Source of the DNA: Anagrus nilaparvatae
Lineage: Eukaryota > Arthropoda > Insecta > Hymenoptera > Mymaridae
DNA length: 64,000 nt
Direction of reading: 5' to 3'
Assembly (NCBI GenBank): GCA_022575985.1
Contig: JAKSXM010000272.1
Coordinates: forward strand, 2,232,001-2,296,000
Below, in pieces: positions 9,900 to 20,144 of the stretch. The notes below the pieces were generated by a model. It had not been told where the DNA came from. It was given only the letters and a program-made list of their open reading frames with translations, and did not search any database. The first letter of the stretch is position 1. Every line of letters starts with the position of its first letter. The translations under genes and the position numbers were made by a program.

Positions 9900-11828
9900 C
9901 TTTTTGAGAAAAAAAGGGTTGAGATATTTATTGGAGCTATTGGCATTTTCTGTTTTTGTTACCAATTCTTGTTTTTTTCTATGTTTTTGTATATTATTTT
10001 ATTCAATTCCAACAGATAGCTCTAAGTTTTTTGTTTTGTCAAATTTCAGTCTTAGGAAATATTTAGGTTATGGCTGTCCTCGCCTTGTGTTTTTTTAAAA
10101 GCGTGAGTTGGCTTTGTATCTTCTATTATGATTTGAACAGAGCCTACACTGCTAATGTTTATTTCTAGACATATTTCTCTGTGGTCGGTTTCATAATGAA
10201 GAGTTTTAAATTTGTTTTCTACTAGGTTTGTTATCTTTAATCTGCTTTCTACCAGGGCAATGTTCAGCTAGGAATCTTTCCTAGGAAAGGTTGGGTCTAT
10301 GGAGTAATAAGTTTTGGTTTTGGTCATGTATTTAATTTGTTGTTATTTCTTTATTTATTTAAATATCGAGCTTTATGCTTAAAGTTCTATATCACCAACT
10401 AGGATGATTTGCATTTAGGTCTCCAGTGAGAACATAGAAATTGTCACTTTTATGCAACTTGAGTGCGAACTTTTTTAATTTTTTAATAAACAAATGAACT
10501 TATTATGTAAAAGGCGCTTGATGTATTCTTGGCAATTTTAATTATAGAGTATTCTTATGACATTTAAACTTTCTTTCACACCACTCCATGTCGTTAAAAA
10601 TAAGGATCCAAAAACCTTTGTCATAAAATTATACAACTCTCGGATACTAGTTTACATATAAAAAAATTTCCAAGAATCATATCACAATGTAATAACAAAA
10701 ATATTATGAAGGACAACCATCAACATAATATTGATTACACTAACACACAAATTCTCCATCGAGAAATAAATTTCTGGTCTACATAAACAAACAAAGCTGC
10801 AATGCATTAAATTCTAACACTGACTGAGATAAATCAAAAGCGATCATTCCTAAATTATAATTTTTCATATTATTTCTGTTATCCATTAGATATGTGAGAA
10901 TAGCATATACATATAATATGCCCAAATTGTATGCAAAGTAAAACTCTTACTTATATACGCAAAATCTCACTATTACTGTTATGGCTAGCTAATATGTATA
11001 AATTATTTTATTTTTTTATACTTAAATATTTATTAAACTTAATTATTATTAGAAATTTTTCCATATATTATATTGGTATTAATTTTTATAACTATATTTG
11101 GCCGTACTATTTGATATTATTATATATTAAGGCATTGTTAACATATTCATATGAAATTTTTTCTTGATTATATTTAGGCACATGTAAAAAAATATTATAT
11201 TTTGTGTATATCTAGAAAAAAAACCCTGAAGAGGAACAAAATATTTATTCAAAATATTGGAAAAAATAACATCTTATGAATTTTGTTTGAATTTGGTAAA
11301 ATTTTTAAAAAACCTAGAGTGTTCCAATATCTGGTTGAGTTCAGAGCTTAATAGTCTAAAACTTCATATTTAATGATTTTTTTCTATTACTATAGCAGTA
11401 CCTCCTTCTTTTGTGGAGTTTTAATATCTTTATAATATTTAAAGCTAATTTTATGGTTTTGTCAAGTTTATTCTCCTATAGGAGTGAAATCTCTGAGTTG
11501 TGCTTTTTCATGATGGCTCATCACTTTTTTTATTTGATATAATTTAGTAAGTGTTTACACTTATTTTATTTATAGAACTAGGTTCCTCAGTATTATTTAT
11601 TGCATTTGTATTTATCATAATCGATTTTGAATTTGCAGCACAGTTGTACTATCATGTGTGTGTTTTCATCAACTTTAGTTTTACTTCTTATTTTATTTCT
11701 TGTCTAATATTCTGAGATATTGTTTTCATACTTTGTACTGAATGATTTATTTTTTCTATGATGTATTCTGTAGGGTTTGGTTGGCTTCAATATTGGACTA
11801 TTTGTCCATTATTTGTTCCATATTTGTT
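9900..11828 (-). pseudogene. Decayed Jockey/CR1-like LINE, endonuclease part
   Basis: On the minus strand the apurinic-type endonuclease of a non-LTR retrotransposon is recognisable in broken frames. GGTAIVIEKNH (about 11410-11375) matches the GGTAI/V motif. LTGDLNANHPSW (about 10425-10390) matches the GDLNA-HxxW motif. LNIALVESRL...KTLHYETDHREICLEI (about 10270-10150) matches the C-terminal SDH motif. Post-endonuclease linker sequence runs to about 9900. Upstream, 11880-11520 carries ORF1-like scraps. Stops and frameshifts are frequent. The distance between GGTAI and GDLNA is about 950 bp where about 250 bp is expected, so a later insertion of roughly 700 bp lies between about 10560 and 11240. 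The reverse transcriptase domain is absent. The element is cut at 11829 by an inverted-repeat element. Confidence 0.75.
10560..11240. mobile_element. Inferred insertion inside the LINE endonuclease
   Basis: Sequence between the two halves of the endonuclease has no LINE similarity that I can see. It is AT-rich, with one GC-richer piece near 10580-10640. The exact ends and any target duplication could not be fixed, and the open frame at 10931-11167 is compositional (Tyr/Ile/Leu/Phe). Confidence 0.4.
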
Positions 11829-12101
11829 TAAATATAATTAGCTTATATTCTAAAAATTTATTATCTTTAGAAACTGCTTAACTTGCCAGGCCCCTAAATA
11901 ACCAGTAAACGGCGTGAATGGAAATTGTATCAATAATTCTATTATAAAAAAGCTTATGGGCTCTATATGGAGATTTCATTAGCCAATCAAATTTCTTGTG
12001 TTCAAATTTGAATTTTTTCTTTATAGGTTATTATGGGTTATAGCCTACATTTATTGTAAATATCTATCTTTGACATTTTGTAAAAAGAATTAATAGTATA
12101 T

Positions 12102-12222
12102 TACGACCCATGGCCAGAAAAATAAAGAATGGCCCAAATCGCACGTAAATTACCTTCCGAGGCGAAGCCGAGTATGGTAAACTGCGATTTGGGGCATTCT
12201 TTATTTATGGCCCAGGGTCGTA
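12102..12222. repeat. 120 bp fold-back hairpin
   Basis: ACGACCCATGGCCAGAAAAA at 12103 pairs imperfectly with TTTATGGCCCAGGGTCGT ending at 12221. The stem continues through 'aaagaatggcccaaatcgca' / 'tgcgatttggggcattcttt' to a short loop containing 'ccgaggcgaagccgag'. Very regular base pairing over about 45 bp per arm. A similar phrase ('attctttatttttctggcct', then 'aggaccgta') occurs at about 43379-43407, so this hairpin family is dispersed. Confidence 0.75.
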
Positions 12223-12253
12223 TACGATTTTTCTGCATCAGTGGCGAGAAAAT

Positions 12254-12290
12254 ACGTCTTTGCCGGACGCGCAGCGACCGGCAAACACGT
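12254..12290. repeat. GC-rich hairpin
   Basis: ACGTCTTTGCCGG and CCGGCAAACACGT form a 12-of-13 bp stem around an 11 nt loop rich in GC. It lies just downstream of the larger fold-back in the same element. Confidence 0.6.
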
Positions 12291-12654
12291 GCTTTCTGGC
12301 CGCTGACCAGAAAAATTTTATTTTTAAAATATTAAATGAATTAGAAATGAGTTAAAAATATTGTAAGAATATATAAAAAATATATAGTAAGAATATTTTT
12401 AAAAAGTAAAAATCTTGTTTATGAAAATGATTTTTCATTGTAAAACAAAGTTCTTGAAATATGACTTTAAGGATTATAGTTGTAAAAATATTAACGTGAT
12501 CTTCCTAGAAACTATACTTATTTAAATCGACATTTTTTTTAGACGAGGATAATGAGTGAAAAAAGGATTTAAACCCATTAACCAAAAAGCAGTTACTATG
12601 ACCATTAACTAAATTAACTTAACTCTATTCAGAATAATATTTTATCATCCGATG

Positions 12655-13013
12655 ATAATTGAATAAATATGATAAATTGTATTTTATCGGTCTTTACGGA
12701 CAATATTATTATTCATCAATTACAAATTAATGCAATTTAATGAACAATATTTTAAACTTGCTTTATTGTTAATGATCGCCAATAGCGTGTATCCATTAAC
12801 AGCAGTTTAATAAATTTTTCTAAATTAAAAATAAATTTTTAATTTAATTTTATTTTGTTTCTTAGATGTTAAGAAAAAAATCTTTGAGAAAAAATAAATG
12901 TCTCATCAGTGCCAACGAGGATCGAACTCGTGATCTTATCTTAATAATAATATTGTCCGTAAAGACCGATAAAATACAATTTATCATATTTATTTAACTC
13001 TATTCAATTATCA
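12655..13013. repeat. Nested inverted repeat, arms about 60-70 bp
   Basis: AAATTGTATTTTATCGGTCT, continuing to GACAATATTATTATT (12655-12714), is mirrored by AATAATAATATTGTC to ACAATTT and then CATATTTATT (12941-13013). The right arm has an extra 'aactctattc'. The tRNA-like segment sits directly inside the right arm. Confidence 0.75.
12899..12940 (-). ncRNA. tRNA-like T-arm (tRNA-derived fragment, SINE-like)
   Basis: On the minus strand ACGAG-TTCGATC-CTCGT (12931-12915) forms a perfect 5 bp T-stem with a 7 nt loop. It contains GTTCGATCC, which fits the RNA polymerase III B box (GWTCRANNC). The following TGGCACTGATGAG would be the 3' acceptor side. The 5' half of a tRNA (D-arm, anticodon) is not recognisable upstream, so this is a fragment or a tRNA-derived SINE head and not a functional tRNA. 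Confidence 0.5.
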
Positions 13014-13236
13014 AATGTTTTGAAGACATCTAAATAAGCACTAATCTATAAATAAAAACGATTTCTTTAATTTTATTTTAATTTCCCACCGATAAACTGG
13101 TTATTTAGGGGCCTGGCAAGTTAAGCAGTTTCTAAAGATAATAAATTTTTAGAATATAAGCTAATTATATTTAAAGTACAGCCTGTGAGCCCAATGTGAA
13201 AAATCTGTATAAGAAAAATTATCTGTTTACTGTAAA

Positions 13237-13612
13237 CTTTTGCTGAAATAAAAATTTACTTAGCTTAGGCCATATAATTTCATCTCACAACATTTATGGC
13301 CCAAAAGTTATAATATATTTATTAGGCATTTATACTTTTGCTGAAATAAAAATTTACTTAGCTTAGGCCATGTAATTTCATCTCACAACATTTTTGGCTT
13401 AAAACTTATAATATAACTTGTGATTAGGAAACAACAAGACTTAACTTAGTTTTAATTATACTTTAATTTACTAAAGTTTTAAAAACATTATTTTAATCAG
13501 TATCAGTATTTTGAAATGTACTTTTACTGTAATTAAATTTTTACTTAGCTTAGGCCATAAAATTTCATCTCACAATATTTATGGCCCAAAAGTTATAACA
13601 TATTTATAAATA
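13237..13612. repeat. Three related ~98 bp repeat units
   Basis: Units starting near 13237, 13335 and 13521 each carry 'tttacttagcttaggccat', then 'aatttcatctcacaa', then 'atttatggcccaaaagttat'. The first two are adjacent; the third follows about 100 bp of other sequence. Non-coding. Confidence 0.85.
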
Positions 13613-13743
13613 ATACGGTAAGAAAAAATTTATGAAAAAAAGAACATTTGGTCCAGTGGTTTAATTTGCATATGAACATATATTTGCAGAAGAATAAACT
13701 TTAAATCCTTTAAATACACAGGTGCCCCTTTACCATTTATTTG

Positions 13744-13985
13744 CCTGCTGGACACATTTTTTACCCCTATAGTCCATTTTTATCTCTGGGAATCGATTTA
13801 TTCAGCGGGATCTCATTTTTTCCTGCTGAAACCATATTTTACCCTTATAGTCCATTTTTTTCCCTGGGAATCGATTTGTACAGCGAGATCTCATTTTTTT
13901 CTGGTATCTATCAGTTAGTATTTATTTTATCATGTAGGAGCCATTTTTTACCTCCAAAGTCCATTTATATCCTCGGTAATTACCT
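13744..13985. repeat. 78 bp tandem repeat, two good units and a degenerate third
   Basis: CCTGCTG at 13744 and 13822 starts two copies. Each contains 'tagtccatttttatctctgg' or a variant, 'ggaatcgattt', 'cagcgggatctcatttttt'. A weaker third copy follows from about 13930 ('ggagccattttttacctcca'). The open frame across 13741-13995 is a by-product of the repeat period being a multiple of three. Confidence 0.8.
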
Positions 13986-14829
13986 ATTACATTAGTAATT
14001 TATTTATTCCTCTTCTATAATGCCCCTGACTAAGTTACGAATCCCTATAGGGCCAATTCCTTACGTGCTAATTAGTGCTATATTAAAAAAAAAAAAAATT
14101 TTGTATACAGTGCCTGTATTCCGTGAAAAAATGTATACACGGCTGTATACAGTGGCTTCGTACGGGAGTAATCACTTAAACAGGTATATTGGGAATTCAT
14201 CGTAATAGCTCTTTCTCAAAACCTACTGGATGTTATTATGGGTGAGAATCAGAAGCAATGAATTAAGCCTGCTTACATAAATGAAAAGTACTTGATAAAT
14301 TAGATTTAAATTAGAAATTTATAAAATTTGGACCCAAACTGTATATAAAGTCCAGTAATAGCTTTCCAAAGCTTTTTGAGAATGCATCAATGAAACTATA
14401 CTTGTAATGTAAAATAATAATTACATGGATTTTATATTTTTTTAGGTCCAAATTTGATTAAACATTCTAGTTTGGATTTTATTTATCAAATAATTTTCAT
14501 ATTTATCAAATAATTTTCAATTATGCAAACAGGATGATTTCATGGCTCATGATTCTTTCTCGTACAAAGACCTAGAACTATTGGTAATAAACTATATCGA
14601 TGAATTCCCAATAAACTTGTTTACATAAGTTAGACCTGCTTCAGAAGCTGGTTTTAAATTAAAATACAGTTTGGTATTCACCGATATAAGAAGTAGAAAA
14701 AAAAGTAATCACTTCAACAGGTTTATTAGGTTATTCTGCTAATATGGTACATTTTATTTAAAAAACTTTTGCTCTCGCTTTTCTCTTACTAAACTTTAAT
14801 TAAAAACAAAATTCTTTTTAGCCATGTAA
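13986..14829. other. AT-rich stretch with a small distant inverted repeat
   Basis: CAGGTATATTGGGAATTCAT near 14181 is mirrored by ATGAATTCCCAATAAACTTG near 14600. 'TAATCACTTaaACAGGT' at 14170 is also repeated directly near 14705. These may be ends of a ~450 bp MITE. 'tgtatacagtgcctgtattc' and 'tgtatacacggctgtataca' near 14100-14155 are short imperfect direct copies. No gene is seen. Confidence 0.35.
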
Positions 14830-15548
14830 TTTATACAGTTTTTTTTTTTTATAAATTAGTTCAAGAAATAATATCCAAAAATCCTTTAAACCCCCAATAA
14901 ATTCTAAATATAAAAAATTTTTGGGAAAAATTTTTCGTATTGATGTATATAATAGGGGGAATAAGTTTCTTCAATCTTGAGGGTATCGGAAATTGGGGAA
15001 ACACCCTTAAATTTGCAAAAAGTACCCCTAAAAAGGTTTTTTTTTATGTTTTCGAATTTTGAGCGGCCAGATTTGGTTCACATGGGTTTTTGGGTCGCTG
15101 AACAAGAATTTCAGGGAGTTTTTTATGAAAAATTAATATTTTACCCGTTAATTAGCAAAAACTACCCTAATGCGCGTGATCAAGGAATATAACTTTTTCT
15201 TTAATATCTCCAAATCCTTAAATTTGACAGAAAAAGTTGAATTTATGAAAAATATGAATTTTAAAATATTTATTATTAGCAATATTATAAACAATATTAA
15301 ATTGTTTACAGATTGTTTAAAAAAAAAAATTTATCTGTATTAAAATTTGAATAAAATTGGTAGTATGAGATAATTATTTGGTTACTCAAATGATGTTTTT
15401 TTATTATAAAATTTACTGTTTAATAAACAAATATTGTTTAAATTAATTTTAATTTGTTAATAAATCGTTTAACTTTAGGAAAATTTATGTAATATTAAGT
15501 GTGGCACCATTATTCACATTTTTTTTGGGGATGACAAATTCGTGTGTA

Positions 15549-15871
15549 TAAAAAAAATATGAACGTTAATAAAATAATTGTTTAAAAGAGATGTTAATTT
15601 TTCATTTATTTATAATTTGTTAATAACGCAAGTAATTTTATATTTTTTATGCAGTTTTTAATAAATATTAGTAATTTTTTGTGGGCAAATATGTATTAAG
15701 TAGTTTAAAATGATTTATGCAACAGGTTTATAACACAAAAAATTACTAATATTTACTAAAAACTGCATAAAAAAATCTAAAATTACTTAAGTTATTAACA
15801 GATTATAAATAAACAAAAAATTAACATCTCTTTTAAACAATTATTTTATAACGTTTATATTTTTTTTACAG
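15549..15871. repeat. Inverted repeat, arms about 136 bp, loop about 50 bp
   Basis: The left arm (15549-15683) includes AATAATTGTTTAAAAGAGAT and ATTAGTAATTTTTTGTG. The right arm (15734-15871) is its reverse complement with few mismatches. The loop is 'ggcaaatatgtattaag...gcaacaggtttataa'. It is better preserved than the outer terminal repeats, so it probably inserted later. Confidence 0.85.
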
Positions 15872-16340
15872 ATAAAGAACGACATATTATATACAATTCT
15901 CGATTCTCTTATTTCTCCTTCGGTATATAAGCAGAGATTAGGTATAATAGAGACCCTGCGACGCAAGCGCATAGCCTCGGAGTAAAAAATCATTGAATAC
16001 ATACCAACAGGTTTCCGAGCGTGTTACATTTAATCGATTTTTCCATGGGCGATGGTATCCTACTGATTTCTTATTTACATGATCGGATTAAGAAACTTCT
16101 TAAGAATAAAATACAAAAAAAAAAAATCGATATTCAATTTCAGTTTTAAACGGCTTGAAAAACTTTTTGAAGAAACCAGAAAAATTTCTTACATGGAACC
16201 AAATGCAATTTTAGCGTATACATAAAAATTCGCAATCGAAAAAAAAGAAGTAAATATACCATTAAAATCTGCATAAAATTACGATTAAAATGAGACCCAG
16301 CTTACTGTTGTAACACTTTTCATAAAATAAATATTCGCAA
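15872..16340. other. Spacer inside the 2.26 kb element
   Basis: A less AT-rich stretch (15880-16060) includes 'cggtatataagcagagatta', which resembles a TATA box, and 'gcgacgcaagcgcatagcct'. No open frame follows it, so a promoter is not claimed. Confidence 0.25.
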
Positions 16341-17246
16341 AAGAATTTCAGAGGTAGAAAAAATAATTTTTTTTCCTGACTGGCCAAATCCTTCTGTTAT
16401 AATATTTTAGGGCGTATAAGACATATTTAGATTCCGCAAACTGAAATCGTTTCCTGAAGATATACAAAATAACATTAAAAAAAAATTTTTTCGAAATTTT
16501 TATTTTAACCCCCCCAAACTTCGACATTAAGTTAAAAGAAATTTGTTCCAGCTGAAATTTGTCCATGTGGGCAAAATTTAAGAGACAATTTTTTTAAAAT
16601 ATTTTTTTATTATTTAAAAGGGTCTTAGCAACCTTGTAAAGAATTTATTTAAAAAAAAAAAAATTGCACGTTTTTGAAATTCAGTTTTTTTGGACCGAAG
16701 GCGGTACATTTTTATCATAATTATATACTTATAAATAATGCGCGCGGAAGTAAAAAAAAGGTACAATTTAATTTTCAATTTTCTCAGGATAGGTAGATCG
16801 TACGGAAAGCTATAGGGACTCTTTTGATAGGGGATTGGATTGGCCTTATTTTGCATTAAAAATTTTTTTTTTATCTTCAATAGTTTGCGCGCAATTTAAA
16901 AAAAACTAAAAAAACTAAACTGAAAATTGATTTGCCAAAATTTTCGACACCCTCAGAATTGAAGAAACTTGTTCCCCTTATTGTACACATAAATACGCAA
17001 AACTTTTATCCCAACCATTTTTTATATTTAGAATTAATCGGGGGTCAAAAACTATTATTTCTTGAACTAAATGGATAAATTTTAATATACACTCTTTTTT
17101 TCTAATATATATATACACTGTTTTTTTGTAACAGCTATTTTTTAAAAATTAATAGATAGATAGAATATATACAAGATATACCGCGGGCGAGAGCAGAAGC
17201 TATTACTCTATATTATAATGTATATATGAAAGTAGTCGAATGCGAG

Positions 17247-17330
17247 TATTTTCGCTCGAATTCCGACTTTCGAGTTTTTTCGCTCGAATTCCGACTTTCG
17301 AGTATTTTTTCTCGAATTACGATTATCAAT
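17247..17330. repeat. 28 bp tandem repeat, about three copies
   Basis: The unit TTTTCGCTCGAATTCCGACT, continuing TTCGAG, occurs at 17247-17274 and 17275-17302. A diverged third copy follows (17303-17330). A short GA-rich stretch comes after it. Confidence 0.85.
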
Positions 17331-17814
17331 GAGAGAGAAAGAGTATTTTCCTGTATATTAGTGTGTTTCTAACTTATAATAATGGCGCAGTAATATAGTT
17401 CTAGAGATTGTACCAGGTGATGGGGAAAGAAAAAAAATAGGTCCATGACTACGCCAAATTCTGTTATTGTGGATCAAATATATTTGTGAAAATGAATGAA
17501 ATGAGCTAAACTGCGAAATCACAGCTGATCGCAAAAAAAAATTTTGTGTACAAGACCTTCAAAATGGATTAAAAAAAATTACAATTCTAAAATATTATAT
17601 TTATTGAATAAATTATTTATAATAAGATCATTATATATTATTATATATATTTGTATACAATAATTATATGCTACTGCATATATAATTTCAAAGTTTTTTT
17701 TACATTTTTTGTATTGCGTTAGGTCAAAATTTGATTTTCTATTTTTTGGCATATAAGCACGTTTTGGGACCCCAGGAAGTTAAAAAACCGGTTTTTAAAA
17801 AAGTCTATGTGTGT

Positions 17815-18655
17815 GTTTGTGTGTGTGTAATCGGTGATATTTCACAAACATTATGGAATTAAGACCTAATTTTTTTTTCAAAAATTTTTTCACCAAAAAA
17901 GCTCGAGGTACTTTTTTTTTTTAATTTCGATGTAATACCTTATTTATTTCCATGAAAGTACTTATATTTGAAAGTATGGTTTTCACATCATATTTTGAAT
18001 CGGATACTTAATTTTCTGAAAATTTTTTTTCTAAAATTTTTTTCACAAAAAAATACAAAAAATACCAAGTTTTTTTTTCTTTTTGGACGAAGTACCTAAT
18101 TTATTTCCATGGAAGTACTAATTTTAAGAACCTCGTTTACAGTAATTTTTTTGATCTGATACTTAGTTTTTTCAAAATTTTTTTCTCAAGATTAAAAAAA
18201 AAGAAAAATAAAAAAAATTGCAATATTTTTTTTTTTTTTTGTGTAATACCTCATTTAATTCTATGAAAATACTAATATTTTAAAATATTGTAACCAGTGA
18301 TATTTCAAAACAATTATCGAATGAATACCTAACTTTTTTTTCCAAAAATTTGTTTATTAAAAAAATCTCAAAATACTTTTTTTTTTTCAATTTGGATGTA
18401 ATACCTCATTCATTTCCATGAAATTACTTATATTTGAAATTATGATTTTTACTCGATATCTTGAATCTGATAATTAATTTTTTGAAAATTTTTTTCTCCA
18501 AAATCTTCGTCACAAAAAAATACATAAAACCCCAAATTTATTTTTCGTTTTGGACATATCTAATTTATTTTAATGAGAGAACAAGTTTTAGAAATTTAGT
18601 TTATAGTAATTTTTTGTATCCGATCACAATTTTTTTTTTTTTTTGATATAAATTA
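17815..18655. repeat. Satellite with higher-order organisation (~155 bp monomers in ~463 bp blocks)
   Basis: Monomers share 'gtaatacctcatttatttcc', 'atgaaagtacttatattt', 'gaatctgatacttaattttt' and an A/T core. Three distinct monomers in succession (from about 17830, 17985 and 18120) are followed by the same three types again (from about 18295, 18450 and 18600). The six units therefore form about 1.8 copies of a three-monomer block. A GT-rich microsatellite (17808-17828) precedes it. Non-coding. Confidence 0.7.
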
Positions 18656-19950
18656 TAACACACAAAAAAGAGTGATGGAAATCTTGCCTCTTTTTGACTT
18701 CCTTGGATTATTTTGCTCTTTGCTATGTTTATTTATGTATGCAGCTTAATGAAATTATAAACAAGAATAAACAGCCTAAAAATATTAAATGGTTATGTTT
18801 GCATTTTAAAATTAAGATTTAAAAGTTATATTGGCATTTTTTAAAGAATCAAACAATTTATAGAATTAAATAATTTATTATTTTGTGATTAATAGAAATA
18901 ATATAAATAATGTTAAAATCTTGATGCAAATAATGTGGTTATTTTTTTTATTACAAAATATTATTATTATTATTATTATCATTGTTGCGGAAGATTGGTC
19001 AAATGCAAAAAGTACACTGAGAAAATAAATTATAAGAAATTATTATAAATTCTGGTAAAAACTCCTATCTTTTTATAATAATTGAGCGAATATTTGTAAT
19101 TTTCAAAACAAAAAAATCATGTTACCCAATATTTTAATTATTAAGGGATAATTATATATTCTAATAAAATAAAATTTTATAAAAAAAAATAAAATTAGCT
19201 CTTTTTATATTTGTCTCTTTTTAATTATGCAAAAATGATTTAAAATCCATTAACGCCAGCGCGACCAATCCATGGACGCTAGAATTTTCACTTTAATAAC
19301 AAAGTGATCTTAATAATCTACTTTACCAGCTACTAAAAACGAAAAATGTATGTATAATTACATGGTTGTTATCAATAATATTTGTTATAAATTAAGATTA
19401 CAGCAGTTTGAGGAACCTCAGAGCCAGCTAGTTGGCAGGGTATTTATTTTTGTATCCTTTAAGCCATCTAAATAAATGTTTAATTTTAATATATTATATT
19501 CATTAGGCTGCCTATTGAAATAAAAGAAAAAATAAAAGTAAATAATAGTAAAAAAATAAGTAATATCCAAAACATTAAATTATGGTTAAGCAAAAATAAT
19601 TAGAATTATATAAAATCAAGTAGATTAAGTAATATAAAGAGGCTAAATATGTTAAACAGAAGAGGCTATTGAATAGTTACCATTAAATTAATAAAAACTT
19701 TACAGAACAAAATATTTTATATTATATTAAGATGTATGTTATATTATATTATATTATATTAATATTTGTTAATTCTTGCAGCTATAGCAGCTAGTTCCAC
19801 GCTCGGACTACGAGTCCATGTGGACATATTGTATAACGTAGTATATATTTTATATGTATATGTAACCAATATGTGTAAACTTATGTACACCTAGTTAATA
19901 ATAATAACAATAATAATAACAGATTATAATAAGATCATTATATATCATTA
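18656..19950. other. AT-rich spacer with microsatellites
   Basis: (ATT)n at 18960-18980 and 'ttatattatattatattaat' near 19738-19763. The block at 19440-19500 ('aagccatctaaataaatgtt') is a copy of the DNA that flanks the hAT element at 20120 and 21195 and lacks the insertion. No gene is supported. Confidence 0.4.
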
Positions 19951-19952
19951 TA

Positions 19953-20035
19953 CCAAGTGGAACACAATTGAATCTTTAAATTGCTAGTATATATTAAAGC
20001 AATGTAAATAACCGTATCAATTGCATTCCACCCTG
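19953..20035. mobile_element. 83 bp MITE with TA target duplications (mariner-like)
   Basis: The inverted ends CCAAGTGGAACACAATTGA (left) and CAGGGTGGAATGCAATTGA (right end read on the minus strand) lie next to TA dinucleotides at 19951-19952 and 20036-20037. The sequence on both sides of it ('aagatcattatatatcatta' and 'tatatttgtataagataatt') matches the uninterrupted block at 17622-17665, confirming the insertion. A half copy of the same family is at 36155. Confidence 0.8.
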
Positions 20036-20144
20036 TATATATTTGTATAAGATAATTATATGCTACTGCAATTATATGCTATAATATCATTGCTTTTTTT
20101 ATATTTTTTTATTTTTGTAACTTTTAAGCCATCTATTTAAGCAT

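Larger units (their letters stand above)
11829..13171. mobile_element. 1.34 kb inverted-repeat element with nested hairpins
   Basis: The outer ~80 bp at the left (about 11829-11910, containing AACTTGCCAGGCCCCTAAAT) recurs as its reverse complement at the right (about 13092-13171, containing ATTTAGGGGCCTGGCAAGTT). Inside lie a 120 bp fold-back (12102-12222), a GC-rich hairpin (12254-12290) and a second inverted repeat (12655-13013). The outer arms include bases that read as LINE ORF1 on the minus strand, so part of the flanking LINE may have been duplicated with the element. No transposase is seen. Confidence 0.65.
14830..17085. mobile_element. About 2.26 kb element with ~150 bp terminal inverted repeats
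   Basis: The left end (about 14830-15000) and right end (about 16930-17085) are reverse complements at roughly 75-80 percent by eye. Landmarks shared in inverted orientation are 'cctca-gattgaagaaactt', 'ttattcccccta' and 'tatttagaattaat-gggggt'. The interior includes a second inverted repeat (15549-15871), and no transposase is recognised. The minus-strand open frames at 16348-16566 and 16614-16880 are Phe/Lys/Tyr-rich and not convincing. Possibly a non-autonomous DNA transposon or two head-to-head repeat copies. Confidence 0.6.

Noticed and set aside
10931..11167. 78-codon Tyr/Leu/Ile-rich frame as a membrane peptide
   Set aside because: Hydrophobic translation of AT-rich insertion DNA with no further support.
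15925..15950. TATA-box promoter 'ggtatataagcagag'
   Set aside because: No downstream open frame or transcript-like feature; AT-rich DNA yields such matches often.
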